NCBI RefSeq assembly: GCF_947378715.1
Contig: NZ_CANCLE010000220.1
Location: 1 to 5,058 of the forward strand
Direction: 5' to 3'
DNA from: Phenylobacterium aquaticum
GTDB lineage: Bacteria > Pseudomonadota > Alphaproteobacteria > Caulobacterales > Caulobacteraceae
DNA length: 5,058 nt
A program made the position numbers and the translations under genes. Each line of letters opens with the position of its first letter. The first letter of the stretch is position 1. Positions 1 through 5,058 of the stretch are shown here, in pieces. The notes under the pieces are model-generated. The model was given only the letters and a program-made list of their open reading frames with translations. It had not been told where the DNA came from and did not search any database.

Positions 1-864
1 AACAGCGTCGGTCACGGCCCCTGCACCAATCTCGACAAGCGGGTGAAGGAGACCGGGGAAACCTACAAGGCCAACCTGAACTACAAGATCGACGACGGGA
101 AGATGGTCTATGTGACCTATTCGCAGGGCTTCCGGCCCGGCGGCATCAACCGTCGCTCGACGCTGGCGCCCTACAGCTCCGACTATGTCTACAACTACGA
201 AGCCGGCTGGAAGACCCAGTGGGCCGACAACTCCCTGCGTTGGAACGGCGCGGTCTATTATGAGGACTGGAAGGACTTCCAATACTCATTCCTCGGCCCG
301 AACGCCTTCACTGAGATCCTCAACGCCGGTCAGGCCCAGGTGAAGGGGGTTGAGACCGAGCTGAGCTGGGCGACCCCGGTCCAGGGCCTGACGGTCAACA
401 CCGCCGCCTCCTATACCGACGCCAAGCTGACCGAGCCCTATTGCGGCACGGTCGACGCGGCCGGCAAGCCGAACAAGACCTGTGCCACCCCGCAGGCTCC
501 CAGCGGCACCCGACTGCCGGTGACGCCCAAGGTGAAGGCCAACGCCACGGCCCGCTATGAATTCCCGTGGGGCGACTTCACGGCCCACGTTCAGGGCTCG
601 GCGGTCTATCAGAGCTCAAGCACTGCGGCGCTGCCGGTTCTGGAAAGCGCCATCCTGGGAACCCAGCGCGCCTACGGCCAGCTGGATCTCTCGGCCGGGC
701 TGGACCACGACACCTGGAAGGTGGAGCTCTCCGTGCTGAACGCCTTCGACAAGCGCGGCGACAATTATCGCTACGCCGAGTGCCCGACCTTGGTCTGCAG
801 CCGCCCCTATGTGGTTCCCAACCAGCCGCGGACGATCTCGATCAGCTTCGGCCAGAAATTCTAG
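1..864 (+). CDS. TonB-dependent outer-membrane receptor, C-terminal part (5' truncated by window edge)
   Basis: The frame is open from base 1 to the TAG at 862-864, giving 287 residues of a protein whose start lies outside the window. It looks like the end of the 22-strand beta-barrel of a TonB-dependent receptor, which imports siderophores or other large nutrients across the outer membrane. Visible support: a YSQGFRPGGINRR segment (about residues 40-52) typical of these receptors; alternating aromatic/polar strands such as YEAGWKTQW and WNGAVYYEDW; the NAGQAQVKGVETELSW strand pair seen in many family members; and a terminal strand ending in Phe (ISISFGQKF), the usual outer-membrane assembly signal. 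Cysteine pairs in two presumed surface loops (PYC...KTC and AEC...VC) could form disulfides. Full-length members usually have 700-1000 residues, so the plug and TonB box are missing here. The substrate cannot be told from this part. The GTG at 43 is internal, not the start. Confidence 0.93.
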   Translation, partial: NSVGHGPCTNLDKRVKETGETYKANLNYKIDDGKMVYVTYSQGFRPGGINRRSTLAPYSSDYVYNYEAGWKTQWADNSLRWNGAVYYEDWKDFQYSFLGPNAFTEILNAGQAQVKGVETELSWATPVQGLTVNTAASYTDAKLTEPYCGTVDAAGKPNKTCATPQAPSGTRLPVTPKVKANATARYEFPWGDFTAHVQGSAVYQSSSTAALPVLESAILGTQRAYGQLDLSAGLDHDTWKVELSVLNAFDKRGDNYRYAECPTLVCSRPYVVPNQPRTISISFGQKF

Positions 865-895
865 GGCTGAGATCTACAGCCTCGTCACTGCCCAG

Positions 896-915
896 CGCCG
901 CCCCTCGGGGCGGCG
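896..915 (+). terminator. GC-rich hairpin, possible terminator of the receptor gene
   Basis: Starting 31 nt after the receptor stop codon, CGCCGCCCC (896-904) is followed by TC and then its exact reverse complement GGGGCGGCG (907-915), so a 9-bp all-GC stem is possible (7-8 bp with a realistic loop). The downstream tract is TTGTCGTGT, only weakly T-rich, so this is an imperfect intrinsic terminator. Its position fits separation of the receptor from the yceI run. The rest of the 150-nt gap shows no promoter I would defend. Confidence 0.5.
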
Positions 916-1014
916 TTGTCGTGTCTGCTCACGGCTTCGTGAACGGTCCGCCGCCTTTCCGCCCGATAGCCTCGCGACCATGTGCGGCGAAGCTGTTCAG
1001 ACGGGGCCCACGGC

Positions 1015-1620
1015 ATGATGCGCACTACAATCGCAACCGTGGCGCTCACGGTCATCTTGGCGGGGCCCGCCCTGGCCAATCCGGTCGGGCGAGACCCGAC
1101 CCTGGCGCCCAAGGGCGAATATGGTCTAGACAAGCGTCACGCCAGCCTGATCGTGAAGATCCCGCACATGGGTGGCTTCTCGAAGTTCACGATGCGCTTT
1201 GACCGCATGGACGGCGGCTTCACCCTCGATTCCGCCAACTGGGCGACGACGCCTGCGACCCTCACCATCGACGCAGCCTCGATCGACACCGGCCTGCCGG
1301 AGTTCGACAAGACCATCGCCGGCCCCGCCTATTTCAACGCCGCCAAATACCCGACCATCAGCTTCACGGCCCGCAAGGCCGAGGCGGTGGACGGCCAGGG
1401 AACCTTGACCGGGGACCTGACATTCCTGGGGGTGACCAAGCCGGTGGTGCTGGACGTCACATTCAACGGCTATGGGCCGGGCATGCTGGGCGTCGGAACC
1501 CGGATGGGCTTTTCCGGAACCGGCCATATCAAGCGTTCAGACTTCGGTCTGACCACCATGAGCCAGTTCGCCGGCGACGACCTGGACCTGATCTTCGACG
1601 TCGAATTCGTGAGGAAGTAG
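1015..1620 (+). CDS. Secreted YceI-family (lipocalin-like, polyisoprenoid-binding) protein
   Basis: A 201-residue protein with a Sec signal peptide: MMRTT, a hydrophobic core (about residues 6-17) and an ALA|N cleavage site after residue 21, so the mature protein should be periplasmic. The remainder is one YceI domain, an extended beta-barrel that in studied members binds isoprenoid lipids or quinone-like molecules. Family signatures: YGLDKRHASLIV at the N-terminus (Tyr36, Asp39, His42, then His51), ASIDTG (88-93), a YFNAAKYPTISF segment (106-117), LTGDLTFLGVTKPV (131-144) and GHIKRSDFGL (170-179). Start choice: ATG 1015 or ATG 1018 both put the signal peptide at the N-terminus. GGGG at 1003-1006 lies 8 nt before 1015, so that one is preferred. 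The upstream GTG at 982 would add 11 polar residues before the signal peptide. The next gene begins 6 nt after the stop, which indicates an operon with the b561-YceI fusion. The exact ligand is unknown. Confidence 0.92.
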   Translation: MMRTTIATVALTVILAGPALANPVGRDPTLAPKGEYGLDKRHASLIVKIPHMGGFSKFTMRFDRMDGGFTLDSANWATTPATLTIDAASIDTGLPEFDKTIAGPAYFNAAKYPTISFTARKAEAVDGQGTLTGDLTFLGVTKPVVLDVTFNGYGPGMLGVGTRMGFSGTGHIKRSDFGLTTMSQFAGDDLDLIFDVEFVRK

Positions 1621-1626
1621 GACCCC

Positions 1627-2922
1627 GTGACCGCATCGCGCCTGGACCGCTATTCGACGGTCGCCATCGTCCTGCACTGGCTGATCGCCGCCGCTATCGT
1701 CGTCCAGATCCTGCTGGCCTGGCGGATGAACGACCTGCACACCCCGCTCGGCTTCGCCCTGACCCAGCTGCACAAGTCGGTGGGGATCACCATCCTGTTC
1801 CTCAGCCTGGTGCGGTTGGGCTGGCGCCTCGCCAATCCGCCGCCGCCGATGATGGGCCTGACCGGTTGGGAGCGGGCGCTCGCCCACATCACCCACTGGG
1901 GCTTCTATGTCATCATGATCGGCATGCCGCTGACCGGCTGGATCATGGTTTCGGCCAGCCGTATCGCCATTCCGACCCTGCTCTATGGCGTGATCCCGTG
2001 GCCGCATGTGCCGGGCATCGCCGAGCTGGCGCCGGCCGCCAAGGGCGCTTGGCGCGGCTTCGGCCACGAGAGCCATGAGTGGCTTGCCTATGGCGCCTAT
2101 CTACTGATCGGCCTGCATGTGGCCGGCGCGCTCAAGCACCAGCTGTTCGACCATGACCAGCCGGTCCTGGCCCGCATGGCCCCGGGCGCCAAGCCCGGCC
2201 GCTGGTTCGATCCGCGCCTGCTGATCATCGCTGCTGGCGGCCTCATCGTCCTGGCGCTCGGGCAGTTCCTGCGCCCGCCGCTGCCGGCCTCAGCGCCAGT
2301 CGCGCCGACCGCCCATGACGAGATGGAGATGGACGAGGCGCCGGCCGCCAAGGCCGCCGTCGTGACACCGCCCGTCAGCGCCGCTGCGCCTGAGAGCCCG
2401 ACCGCCGCGCCGGCCGCGCCCCAGCCTCTGTCCCACTGGACGGTGGCCTCAGGCTCGACCCTTGGCTTCTCCACCACCTGGGGCGGCCAGGCGATCGAGG
2501 GGCGCTTCGACCGCTGGACGGCGGACATCAGCTTCAGCCCCGACCAGCTCGCCAAGTCCAAGGTCAGCGTCTCGATCGACATCGCCTCGATCAAGACCGG
2601 TGACGCCCAGCGCGACGACAGCCTGCCGTCCGCCGACTGGTTCGACGCCGCGACCCATCCCAAGGCGACCTTCATCGCTGACCGTTTCGAGAAGACCGGC
2701 GAGGATCGCTATGTCGCCAAGGGCAAGCTTACCCTGCGCGGCGTCACCAAGCCGCTCAGCCTGCCGTTCCGGCTGAAGATCGACGGCGACAAGGCGCGGA
2801 TGAGCGGTGTAACCACCCTCGACCGCACGGCCTTCGGGGTCGGACAGGGCGAATGGCAGGCGACCGATCAGATTCCGGCAGGGGTGAAGGTGAGCGTGAA
2901 GCTCACGGCGACGCGGGGATAG
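1627..2922 (+). CDS. Cytochrome b561-YceI fusion membrane protein
   Basis: 431 residues, two domains. Residues about 8-177 are a bacterial cytochrome b561, a four-helix di-haem b membrane protein that passes electrons between quinol pool and periplasmic partners. Helices lie near 11-32, 50-68, 88-110 and 152-170. Candidate haem-ligand histidines are His17 (LHWLI), His49 (LHKSVG), His150 (GHESHEWLAY) and His164 (GLHVAG). A basic loop (170-197) and a fifth hydrophobic helix (198-214) follow, then an Ala/Pro-rich linker (about 217-268) holding an acidic HDEMEMDE stretch, and a YceI domain (270-431) with SIKTGDAQRDDSLPSADWFD, LTLRGVTKP and LDRTAFGVG motifs. By the positive-inside rule the fifth helix would place the YceI domain in the periplasm. 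The start is GTG at 1627, with GAGGAAG at 1611-1617 inside the end of the preceding gene, suggesting translational coupling. Continuous frame and a natural linker argue for a true fusion, not a sequencing artefact. Ligand and electron partner are unknown. Confidence 0.92.
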   Translation: MTASRLDRYSTVAIVLHWLIAAAIVVQILLAWRMNDLHTPLGFALTQLHKSVGITILFLSLVRLGWRLANPPPPMMGLTGWERALAHITHWGFYVIMIGMPLTGWIMVSASRIAIPTLLYGVIPWPHVPGIAELAPAAKGAWRGFGHESHEWLAYGAYLLIGLHVAGALKHQLFDHDQPVLARMAPGAKPGRWFDPRLLIIAAGGLIVLALGQFLRPPLPASAPVAPTAHDEMEMDEAPAAKAAVVTPPVSAAAPESPTAAPAAPQPLSHWTVASGSTLGFSTTWGGQAIEGRFDRWTADISFSPDQLAKSKVSVSIDIASIKTGDAQRDDSLPSADWFDAATHPKATFIADRFEKTGEDRYVAKGKLTLRGVTKPLSLPFRLKIDGDKARMSGVTTLDRTAFGVGQGEWQATDQIPAGVKVSVKLTATRG

Positions 2923-3827
2923 CCCGGGCCGTCGCGGCCCTGCGCGCCGGGTCGCTGGTCATATTGCCGACCGAAACCGTCTATGGCCTCGGCGCGGACG
3001 CCGCGAACCCGGCCGCCGTCGCTGCGATCTATGAGGCCAAGGGCCGGCCCCGGTTCAATCCGCTGATCAGCCACGTGGCGGATATCGCCGCCGCCGAACG
3101 CCTGGCGATCTTTGACGATCGGGCGCACAGGCTGGCCGCCGCCTTCTGGCCCGGCCCCCTGACCCTGGTCCTGCCGATCCGCCCCGACACCCCGGTCTGT
3201 GACCTGGCCCGGGCGGGACTTGAGACCGTCGCGCTTCGCGCCCCGGCCCATCCGGTGGCCCAGGCGCTGTTGCGGGCCTTCGGCGGCCCGGTGGTCGCGC
3301 CCTCGGCCAATCGCTCCGGCCGGCCTAGCCCCACGACCTTCGTCGACGCGGTGGAGGAGACCGGCGTCAGCGCCGCCGCCGCCCTGGAGGGCGGGCCCTG
3401 CCGTGTCGGGCTGGAATCCACGGTCGTGGCCCTGCTGGATCAGCCGCGCCTCTTGCGCCCGGGCGCTGTCACCCGCGCCGAGATCGAGGTGGTGATCGGC
3501 CCGCTGGCCGAGGCGCAGGACGACGCCAAGCGCTCGCCGGGCCGGCTCACGCGGCACTATTCGCCGGAAGCGCCGGTGCGGCTGAACGTCGAGGCGCCGG
3601 AGCTCGGCGAAGCCTATCTGGCCTTCGGGCCTACGGCGGTGGTGGGCAATGTCCTGAACCTCAGCCCGACCGCCGATCCGCGCGAGGCGGCGGCCAATCT
3701 GTTCGCCTATCTCCGCGCCGCTGACCGCACCCGGCCCACCGCGATCGCCGTCGCCCCGATCCCGCCGGACGGCCTGGGCGAGGCGATCAATGACCGGCTG
3801 AACCGCGCCGCCGGCTATATCGGCTGA
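2853..3827 (+). CDS. L-threonylcarbamoyladenylate synthase (Sua5/YrdC/TsaC family)
   Basis: A 324-residue cytoplasmic enzyme that makes threonylcarbamoyl-AMP from threonine, bicarbonate and ATP, the first step of the t6A37 modification of ANN-decoding tRNAs. Catalytic-domain motifs: LPTETVYGLGADA (38-50), the KGRPRFNPLI signature (63-72), FWPGPLTLVL (98-107), APSANRSGRPSPT (149-161) and GLESTVV (186-192). A linker with SPGRLTRHYSP (228-238) leads into the C-terminal Sua5 domain, which ends in NDRLNRAAGYIG. The two-domain layout and length match Sua5 rather than the short, single-domain TsaC/YrdC. Start: the family helix IARAVAALRAG lies at residues 23-33, so the start must be upstream of it. 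ATG 2853 is the only ordinary start codon in reach, which makes the gene overlap the fusion gene by 70 nt. AGGG (2846-2849) is only 3 nt from this ATG, a weak ribosome-binding site, so translation may depend on coupling. The 3' end overlaps vapC by 13 nt. Confidence 0.95.
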   Translation: MAGDRSDSGRGEGEREAHGDAGIARAVAALRAGSLVILPTETVYGLGADAANPAAVAAIYEAKGRPRFNPLISHVADIAAAERLAIFDDRAHRLAAAFWPGPLTLVLPIRPDTPVCDLARAGLETVALRAPAHPVAQALLRAFGGPVVAPSANRSGRPSPTTFVDAVEETGVSAAAALEGGPCRVGLESTVVALLDQPRLLRPGAVTRAEIEVVIGPLAEAQDDAKRSPGRLTRHYSPEAPVRLNVEAPELGEAYLAFGPTAVVGNVLNLSPTADPREAAANLFAYLRAADRTRPTAIAVAPIPPDGLGEAINDRLNRAAGYIG

Positions 3828-4213
3828 AGCGCCGAGCGGACGTCCGTGCGGGCGAAGTCGTCGCCCTTGTAGAGCAGCGGCGCGTCCAGGGTCTTGGCGA
3901 GCGCATAGGCGAAGACGTCCGCCAGATTCAGCCCAGCGGGATGGAAACCCTTGCCATAGGTGAGATAGGCGGTCAGGGCGACGTCCGCCAAGGGCAGGTC
4001 CTCGCGCACCTTCACCCCGAGGGCGTCCAGCCAGGCGTCCAGTCGCGCCTGATCCTCGATCAGGTCATGTCGGCGCAGGAGGATGCCGACCTCGACATAG
4101 TTGACCGGACTGATCACCGCGATGTCGACCGCCTGGAGCGCATTCAGGTGGCTCATCCAGTCGTCTTCTCGCTTGGCGATGGCGACCAGGGCGGAGCTGT
4201 CGACCGCGATCAA
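3815..4213 (-). CDS. vapC: VapC-type PIN-domain ribonuclease toxin
   Basis: A 132-residue single PIN domain, normal length for VapC, the RNase toxin of type II toxin-antitoxin pairs. Known members cleave specific tRNAs or rRNA in the cytoplasm using Mg2+ or Mn2+ held by acidic residues. The expected acidic set is present: Asp5 (MIAVDSSALVAI), Glu41 (NYVEVGILL), Asp99 (GLNLADVFAYALAKTLDAP) and Asp118 (LLYKGDDFARTD), so the toxin looks intact. The GLN-x-x-D-x-FAYALAK and LL-x-KGDDF-x-x-TD stretches are typical of the VapC/FitB-like branch. The start is TTG at 4213. It overlaps the vapB stop codon as TTGA and has a strong GGAGG 7 nt upstream. The RNA target cannot be predicted from the sequence. 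The gene's tail runs 13 nt into the convergent synthase gene. Confidence 0.93.
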   Translation of the reverse strand: MIAVDSSALVAIAKREDDWMSHLNALQAVDIAVISPVNYVEVGILLRRHDLIEDQARLDAWLDALGVKVREDLPLADVALTAYLTYGKGFHPAGLNLADVFAYALAKTLDAPLLYKGDDFARTDVRSALQPI

Positions 4214-4485
4214 CGATCATCCTCCAGGCCTGGAATCTCCGACAGCGCATCGAAGGCCGCCTTAGAGGTGTCGATCTCGCGCTTGTCCAGACCGACCGCC
4301 TTACGAAACCGCTCGGTGGCCTCGATCATCTCGTCCACCGTCGGCCGCTTGCGAGGGCGATGGGCCTCCGCCTCCAGCCGCGCCTTCACCGCCGCGTCTA
4401 TGGCCCCGGTCAGGGTCTCGCCGGTCAGGGCGGCGAGCTGGCGGGCGCGCTTCTCGACCTCGGGGTTCTTGATCAGGATGGCCAT
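4210..4485 (-). CDS. vapB: VapB-type antitoxin (Rv0623-like, PSK_trans_fac family)
   Basis: A 91-residue protein directly upstream of vapC. Residues about 1-40 fit the ribbon-helix-helix DNA-binding fold of the Rv0623-like antitoxins: a short strand MAILIKN, a helix PEVEKRARQLAALTG (8-22), then ETLTGAIDAAVKARLEAE (23-40), the family's typical TGET-T-AI turn and second helix. The charged C-terminal half (KRPTVDEMIEATERFRK, then a stretch to DDR) would wrap over and inhibit VapC. Such antitoxins bind their own promoter, with VapC as co-repressor. Start: ATG 4485 begins the family N-terminus and has GGAG at 4493-4496, 7 nt upstream. The frame stays open much further upstream, to 4917, but that extension overlaps the divergent oxidase gene and has no family resemblance. 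Stop and vapC start overlap by 4 nt, so the pair is one translationally coupled unit. Confidence 0.92.
   Translation of the reverse strand: MAILIKNPEVEKRARQLAALTGETLTGAIDAAVKARLEAEAHRPRKRPTVDEMIEATERFRKAVGLDKREIDTSKAAFDALSEIPGLEDDR
4221..4225 (-). promoter_or_regulatory. Strong ribosome-binding site that fixes the vapC TTG start
   Basis: On the minus strand GGAGG sits inside the last codons of vapB, 7 nt before TTG 4213. That supports the rare TTG start over the nearby ATG at 4218-4220, which is in another frame and does not give the PIN domain. Confidence 0.75.
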
Positions 4486-4494
4486 GGCGGAGCT

Positions 4495-4520
4495 CCAGTA
4501 TATATCGGAGTATATACTGG
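4495..4520. promoter_or_regulatory. Inverted repeat, likely VapBC operator
   Basis: CCAGTATATA (4495-4504) and TATATACTGG (4511-4520) are exact reverse complements separated by the 6-nt TCGGAG, a perfect 10-bp inverted repeat. Read another way, AGTATATA occurs as a direct repeat at 4497-4504 and 4509-4516 with a 12-bp period. It is a markedly AT-rich patch in GC-rich DNA, 9 nt upstream of the vapB start codon and overlapping its predicted -10. Ribbon-helix-helix antitoxins bind such paired half-sites, so autoregulation is the best reading. This role is inferred. Confidence 0.75.
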
Positions 4521-4537
4521 TCTCGGGGTCACGGTAA
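4509..4537 (-). promoter_or_regulatory. Candidate vapBC promoter
   Basis: On the minus strand TTACCG (4537-4532) and TATACT (4514-4509) are separated by 17 nt. The -10 matches TATAAT at 5 of 6 positions. The -35 is weak (3 of 6 to TTGACA). Transcription would begin near 4502, giving a leader of about 17 nt with the GGAG site. The -10 lies within the inverted repeat, as expected for repression by VapBC. Overlapping TATA-like hexamers in the AT patch leave the exact -10 uncertain. Confidence 0.45.
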
Positions 4538-4554
4538 GCGTAGGATTTCCGCCC

Positions 4555-5058
4555 ATGACCAAGCCTGTTCCCGCCGATGTCCTGTCCCGCCTGAAGTCCG
4601 TGCTCGGCGAGGGGGGGTGGAGCGACGATCCCGCCCGCCTGGCGCCCAAGCTGCTGGAATGGCGCGACCGCTGGACCGGGACCACGCCGCTGCTGGTCCT
4701 GCCCAGGACCACGGCCGATGTGGCGGCTGTGGTCGGGATTTGCGCCGAGGCCGGCGTGGCGATCACCCCCCAGGGCGGCAATACCGGCCTGGTCGGCGGC
4801 CAGATCCCCCAGGGCGAGATCCTGCTGTCCACCGAGCGGATGCGGACCATCCGCGACATCGACGCCTTTGACGACGTGATCGTGGCCGAGGCCGGCGTGA
4901 CGCTGGCCGCCGTGCATGAGGCCGCCGCCGCTGTGCGCCGTCGCTTCCCCCTGGGCCTGGCCTCGGAGGGCACGGCGACGGTCGGCGGGGTGGTCTCGAC
5001 CAATGCCGGCGGCACCCAGGTGCTGCGCTATGGGACCACGCGGGACCTGGTGCTGGGG
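4555..5058 (+). CDS. FAD-linked oxidase/dehydrogenase, GlcD / D-2-hydroxyglutarate dehydrogenase-like, N-terminal part (cut by window edge)
   Basis: Open from ATG 4555 to the window end: 168 codons without a stop. AGGA (4542-4545) lies 9 nt before the ATG. The visible part is the PCMH-type FAD-binding domain of 2-hydroxyacid dehydrogenases. Signs are an N-terminal WRDRWTG (36-42), LVLPRTTADVAAVVGIC (47-63), the FAD-pyrophosphate loop PQGGNTGLVGG (72-82), a VIVAEAGVTLAAVHEAA segment (108-124), and FPLGLASEGTATVGGVVSTN (131-150) followed by AGGTQVLRYGTTRDLVLG. This combination is typical of D-2-hydroxyglutarate / D-lactate / glycolate oxidase-like flavoenzymes, which pass electrons from a 2-hydroxyacid to a quinone or carrier. 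The substrate-deciding C-terminal half is outside the window, so the precise reaction is open. The gene is divergent from vapB, with 69 nt shared between the two start codons. Confidence 0.9.
   Translation, partial: MTKPVPADVLSRLKSVLGEGGWSDDPARLAPKLLEWRDRWTGTTPLLVLPRTTADVAAVVGICAEAGVAITPQGGNTGLVGGQIPQGEILLSTERMRTIRDIDAFDDVIVAEAGVTLAAVHEAAAAVRRRFPLGLASEGTATVGGVVSTNAGGTQVLRYGTTRDLVLG

Noticed and set aside
929..942. Small hairpin TCACG-GCTT-CGTGA upstream of the yceI gene
   Set aside because: Only a 5-bp stem with nothing around it to suggest an operator or riboswitch.
982..1014. GTG 982 as start of the secreted YceI gene
   Set aside because: It would put 11 polar residues ahead of a normal signal peptide. 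ATG 1015/1018 fit much better.
1537..2076. 179-codon minus-strand open frame opposite the yceI/b561 genes
   Set aside because: Composition is typical of antisense shadow in GC-rich DNA (His/Gln/Asp-rich, no domain), opposite two solid genes.
1627..2922. Possibility that the b561-YceI fusion is two genes joined by a sequencing error
   Set aside because: The frame is continuous through an extra membrane helix and a natural Ala/Pro-rich linker, with no alternative stop/start pair at the junction.
2868..3557. 229-codon minus-strand open frame opposite the synthase gene
   Set aside because: Gly/Arg-rich shadow without any recognisable motif. The plus-strand protein is unmistakable.
3837..3846. 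Perfect palindrome CGGACGTCCG near the synthase/vapC convergence
   Set aside because: It has no loop and no T tract and lies within vapC codons, so it is not a credible terminator and is short enough to be chance.
3941..4537. 198-codon plus-strand open frame across vapBC
   Set aside because: Shadow of vapC and vapB. It runs through the promoter region and has no family features.
4486..4917. Upstream in-frame extension of vapB on the minus strand (a 235-residue version)
   Set aside because: It overlaps the well-supported oxidase gene, reads as low-complexity shadow sequence, and the family N-terminus, ribosome-binding site and operator all point to ATG 4485.

Overview
The window reads as a piece of a GC-rich alphaproteobacterial chromosome, most likely Caulobacterales (Caulobacter/Phenylobacterium-like). 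This rests on the base composition, the style of the TonB-dependent receptor, and recognisable protein families. It is an inference from familiarity, since there is no rRNA or other taxonomic marker here. Coding density is very high, and no mobile element, CRISPR array, tRNA or rRNA is visible.

Layout, left to right. (1) 1-864 (+): C-terminal part of a TonB-dependent outer-membrane receptor, cut by the left edge, followed by a GC-rich hairpin at 896-915 that may be its terminator. (2) 1015-3827 (+): a tight three-gene run. A secreted YceI-family lipocalin-like protein is followed 6 nt later by a cytochrome b561 fused to a second YceI domain, whose 3' end overlaps the start of a Sua5/YrdC-type threonylcarbamoyl-AMP synthase by 70 nt. 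(3) 3815-4485 (-): a vapBC type II toxin-antitoxin pair, convergent with and slightly overlapping the synthase gene. Its 69-nt upstream region holds a perfect 10-bp inverted repeat lying over a plausible promoter. (4) 4555-5058 (+): start of an FAD-linked oxidase/dehydrogenase of the GlcD / D-2-hydroxyglutarate dehydrogenase type, cut by the right edge.

How the genes may work together: the two YceI-containing genes look like one envelope module. E. coli has a comparable yceI-yceJ pair (periplasmic YceI plus a b561-like membrane protein). Here the membrane partner also carries its own YceI domain, apparently displayed in the periplasm by an added fifth membrane helix. A role in handling isoprenoid or quinone-type lipids linked to b-haem electron transfer is a reasonable inference, not something the sequence proves. 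The synthase makes the tRNA t6A precursor and is probably only transcriptionally linked to that module. The vapBC pair is an accessory unit sitting between two metabolic genes.

Nothing here is a clear-cut new system. The most interesting points are the fusion architecture with two divergent YceI types, the 70-nt coding overlap, and the compact operator/promoter of vapBC.
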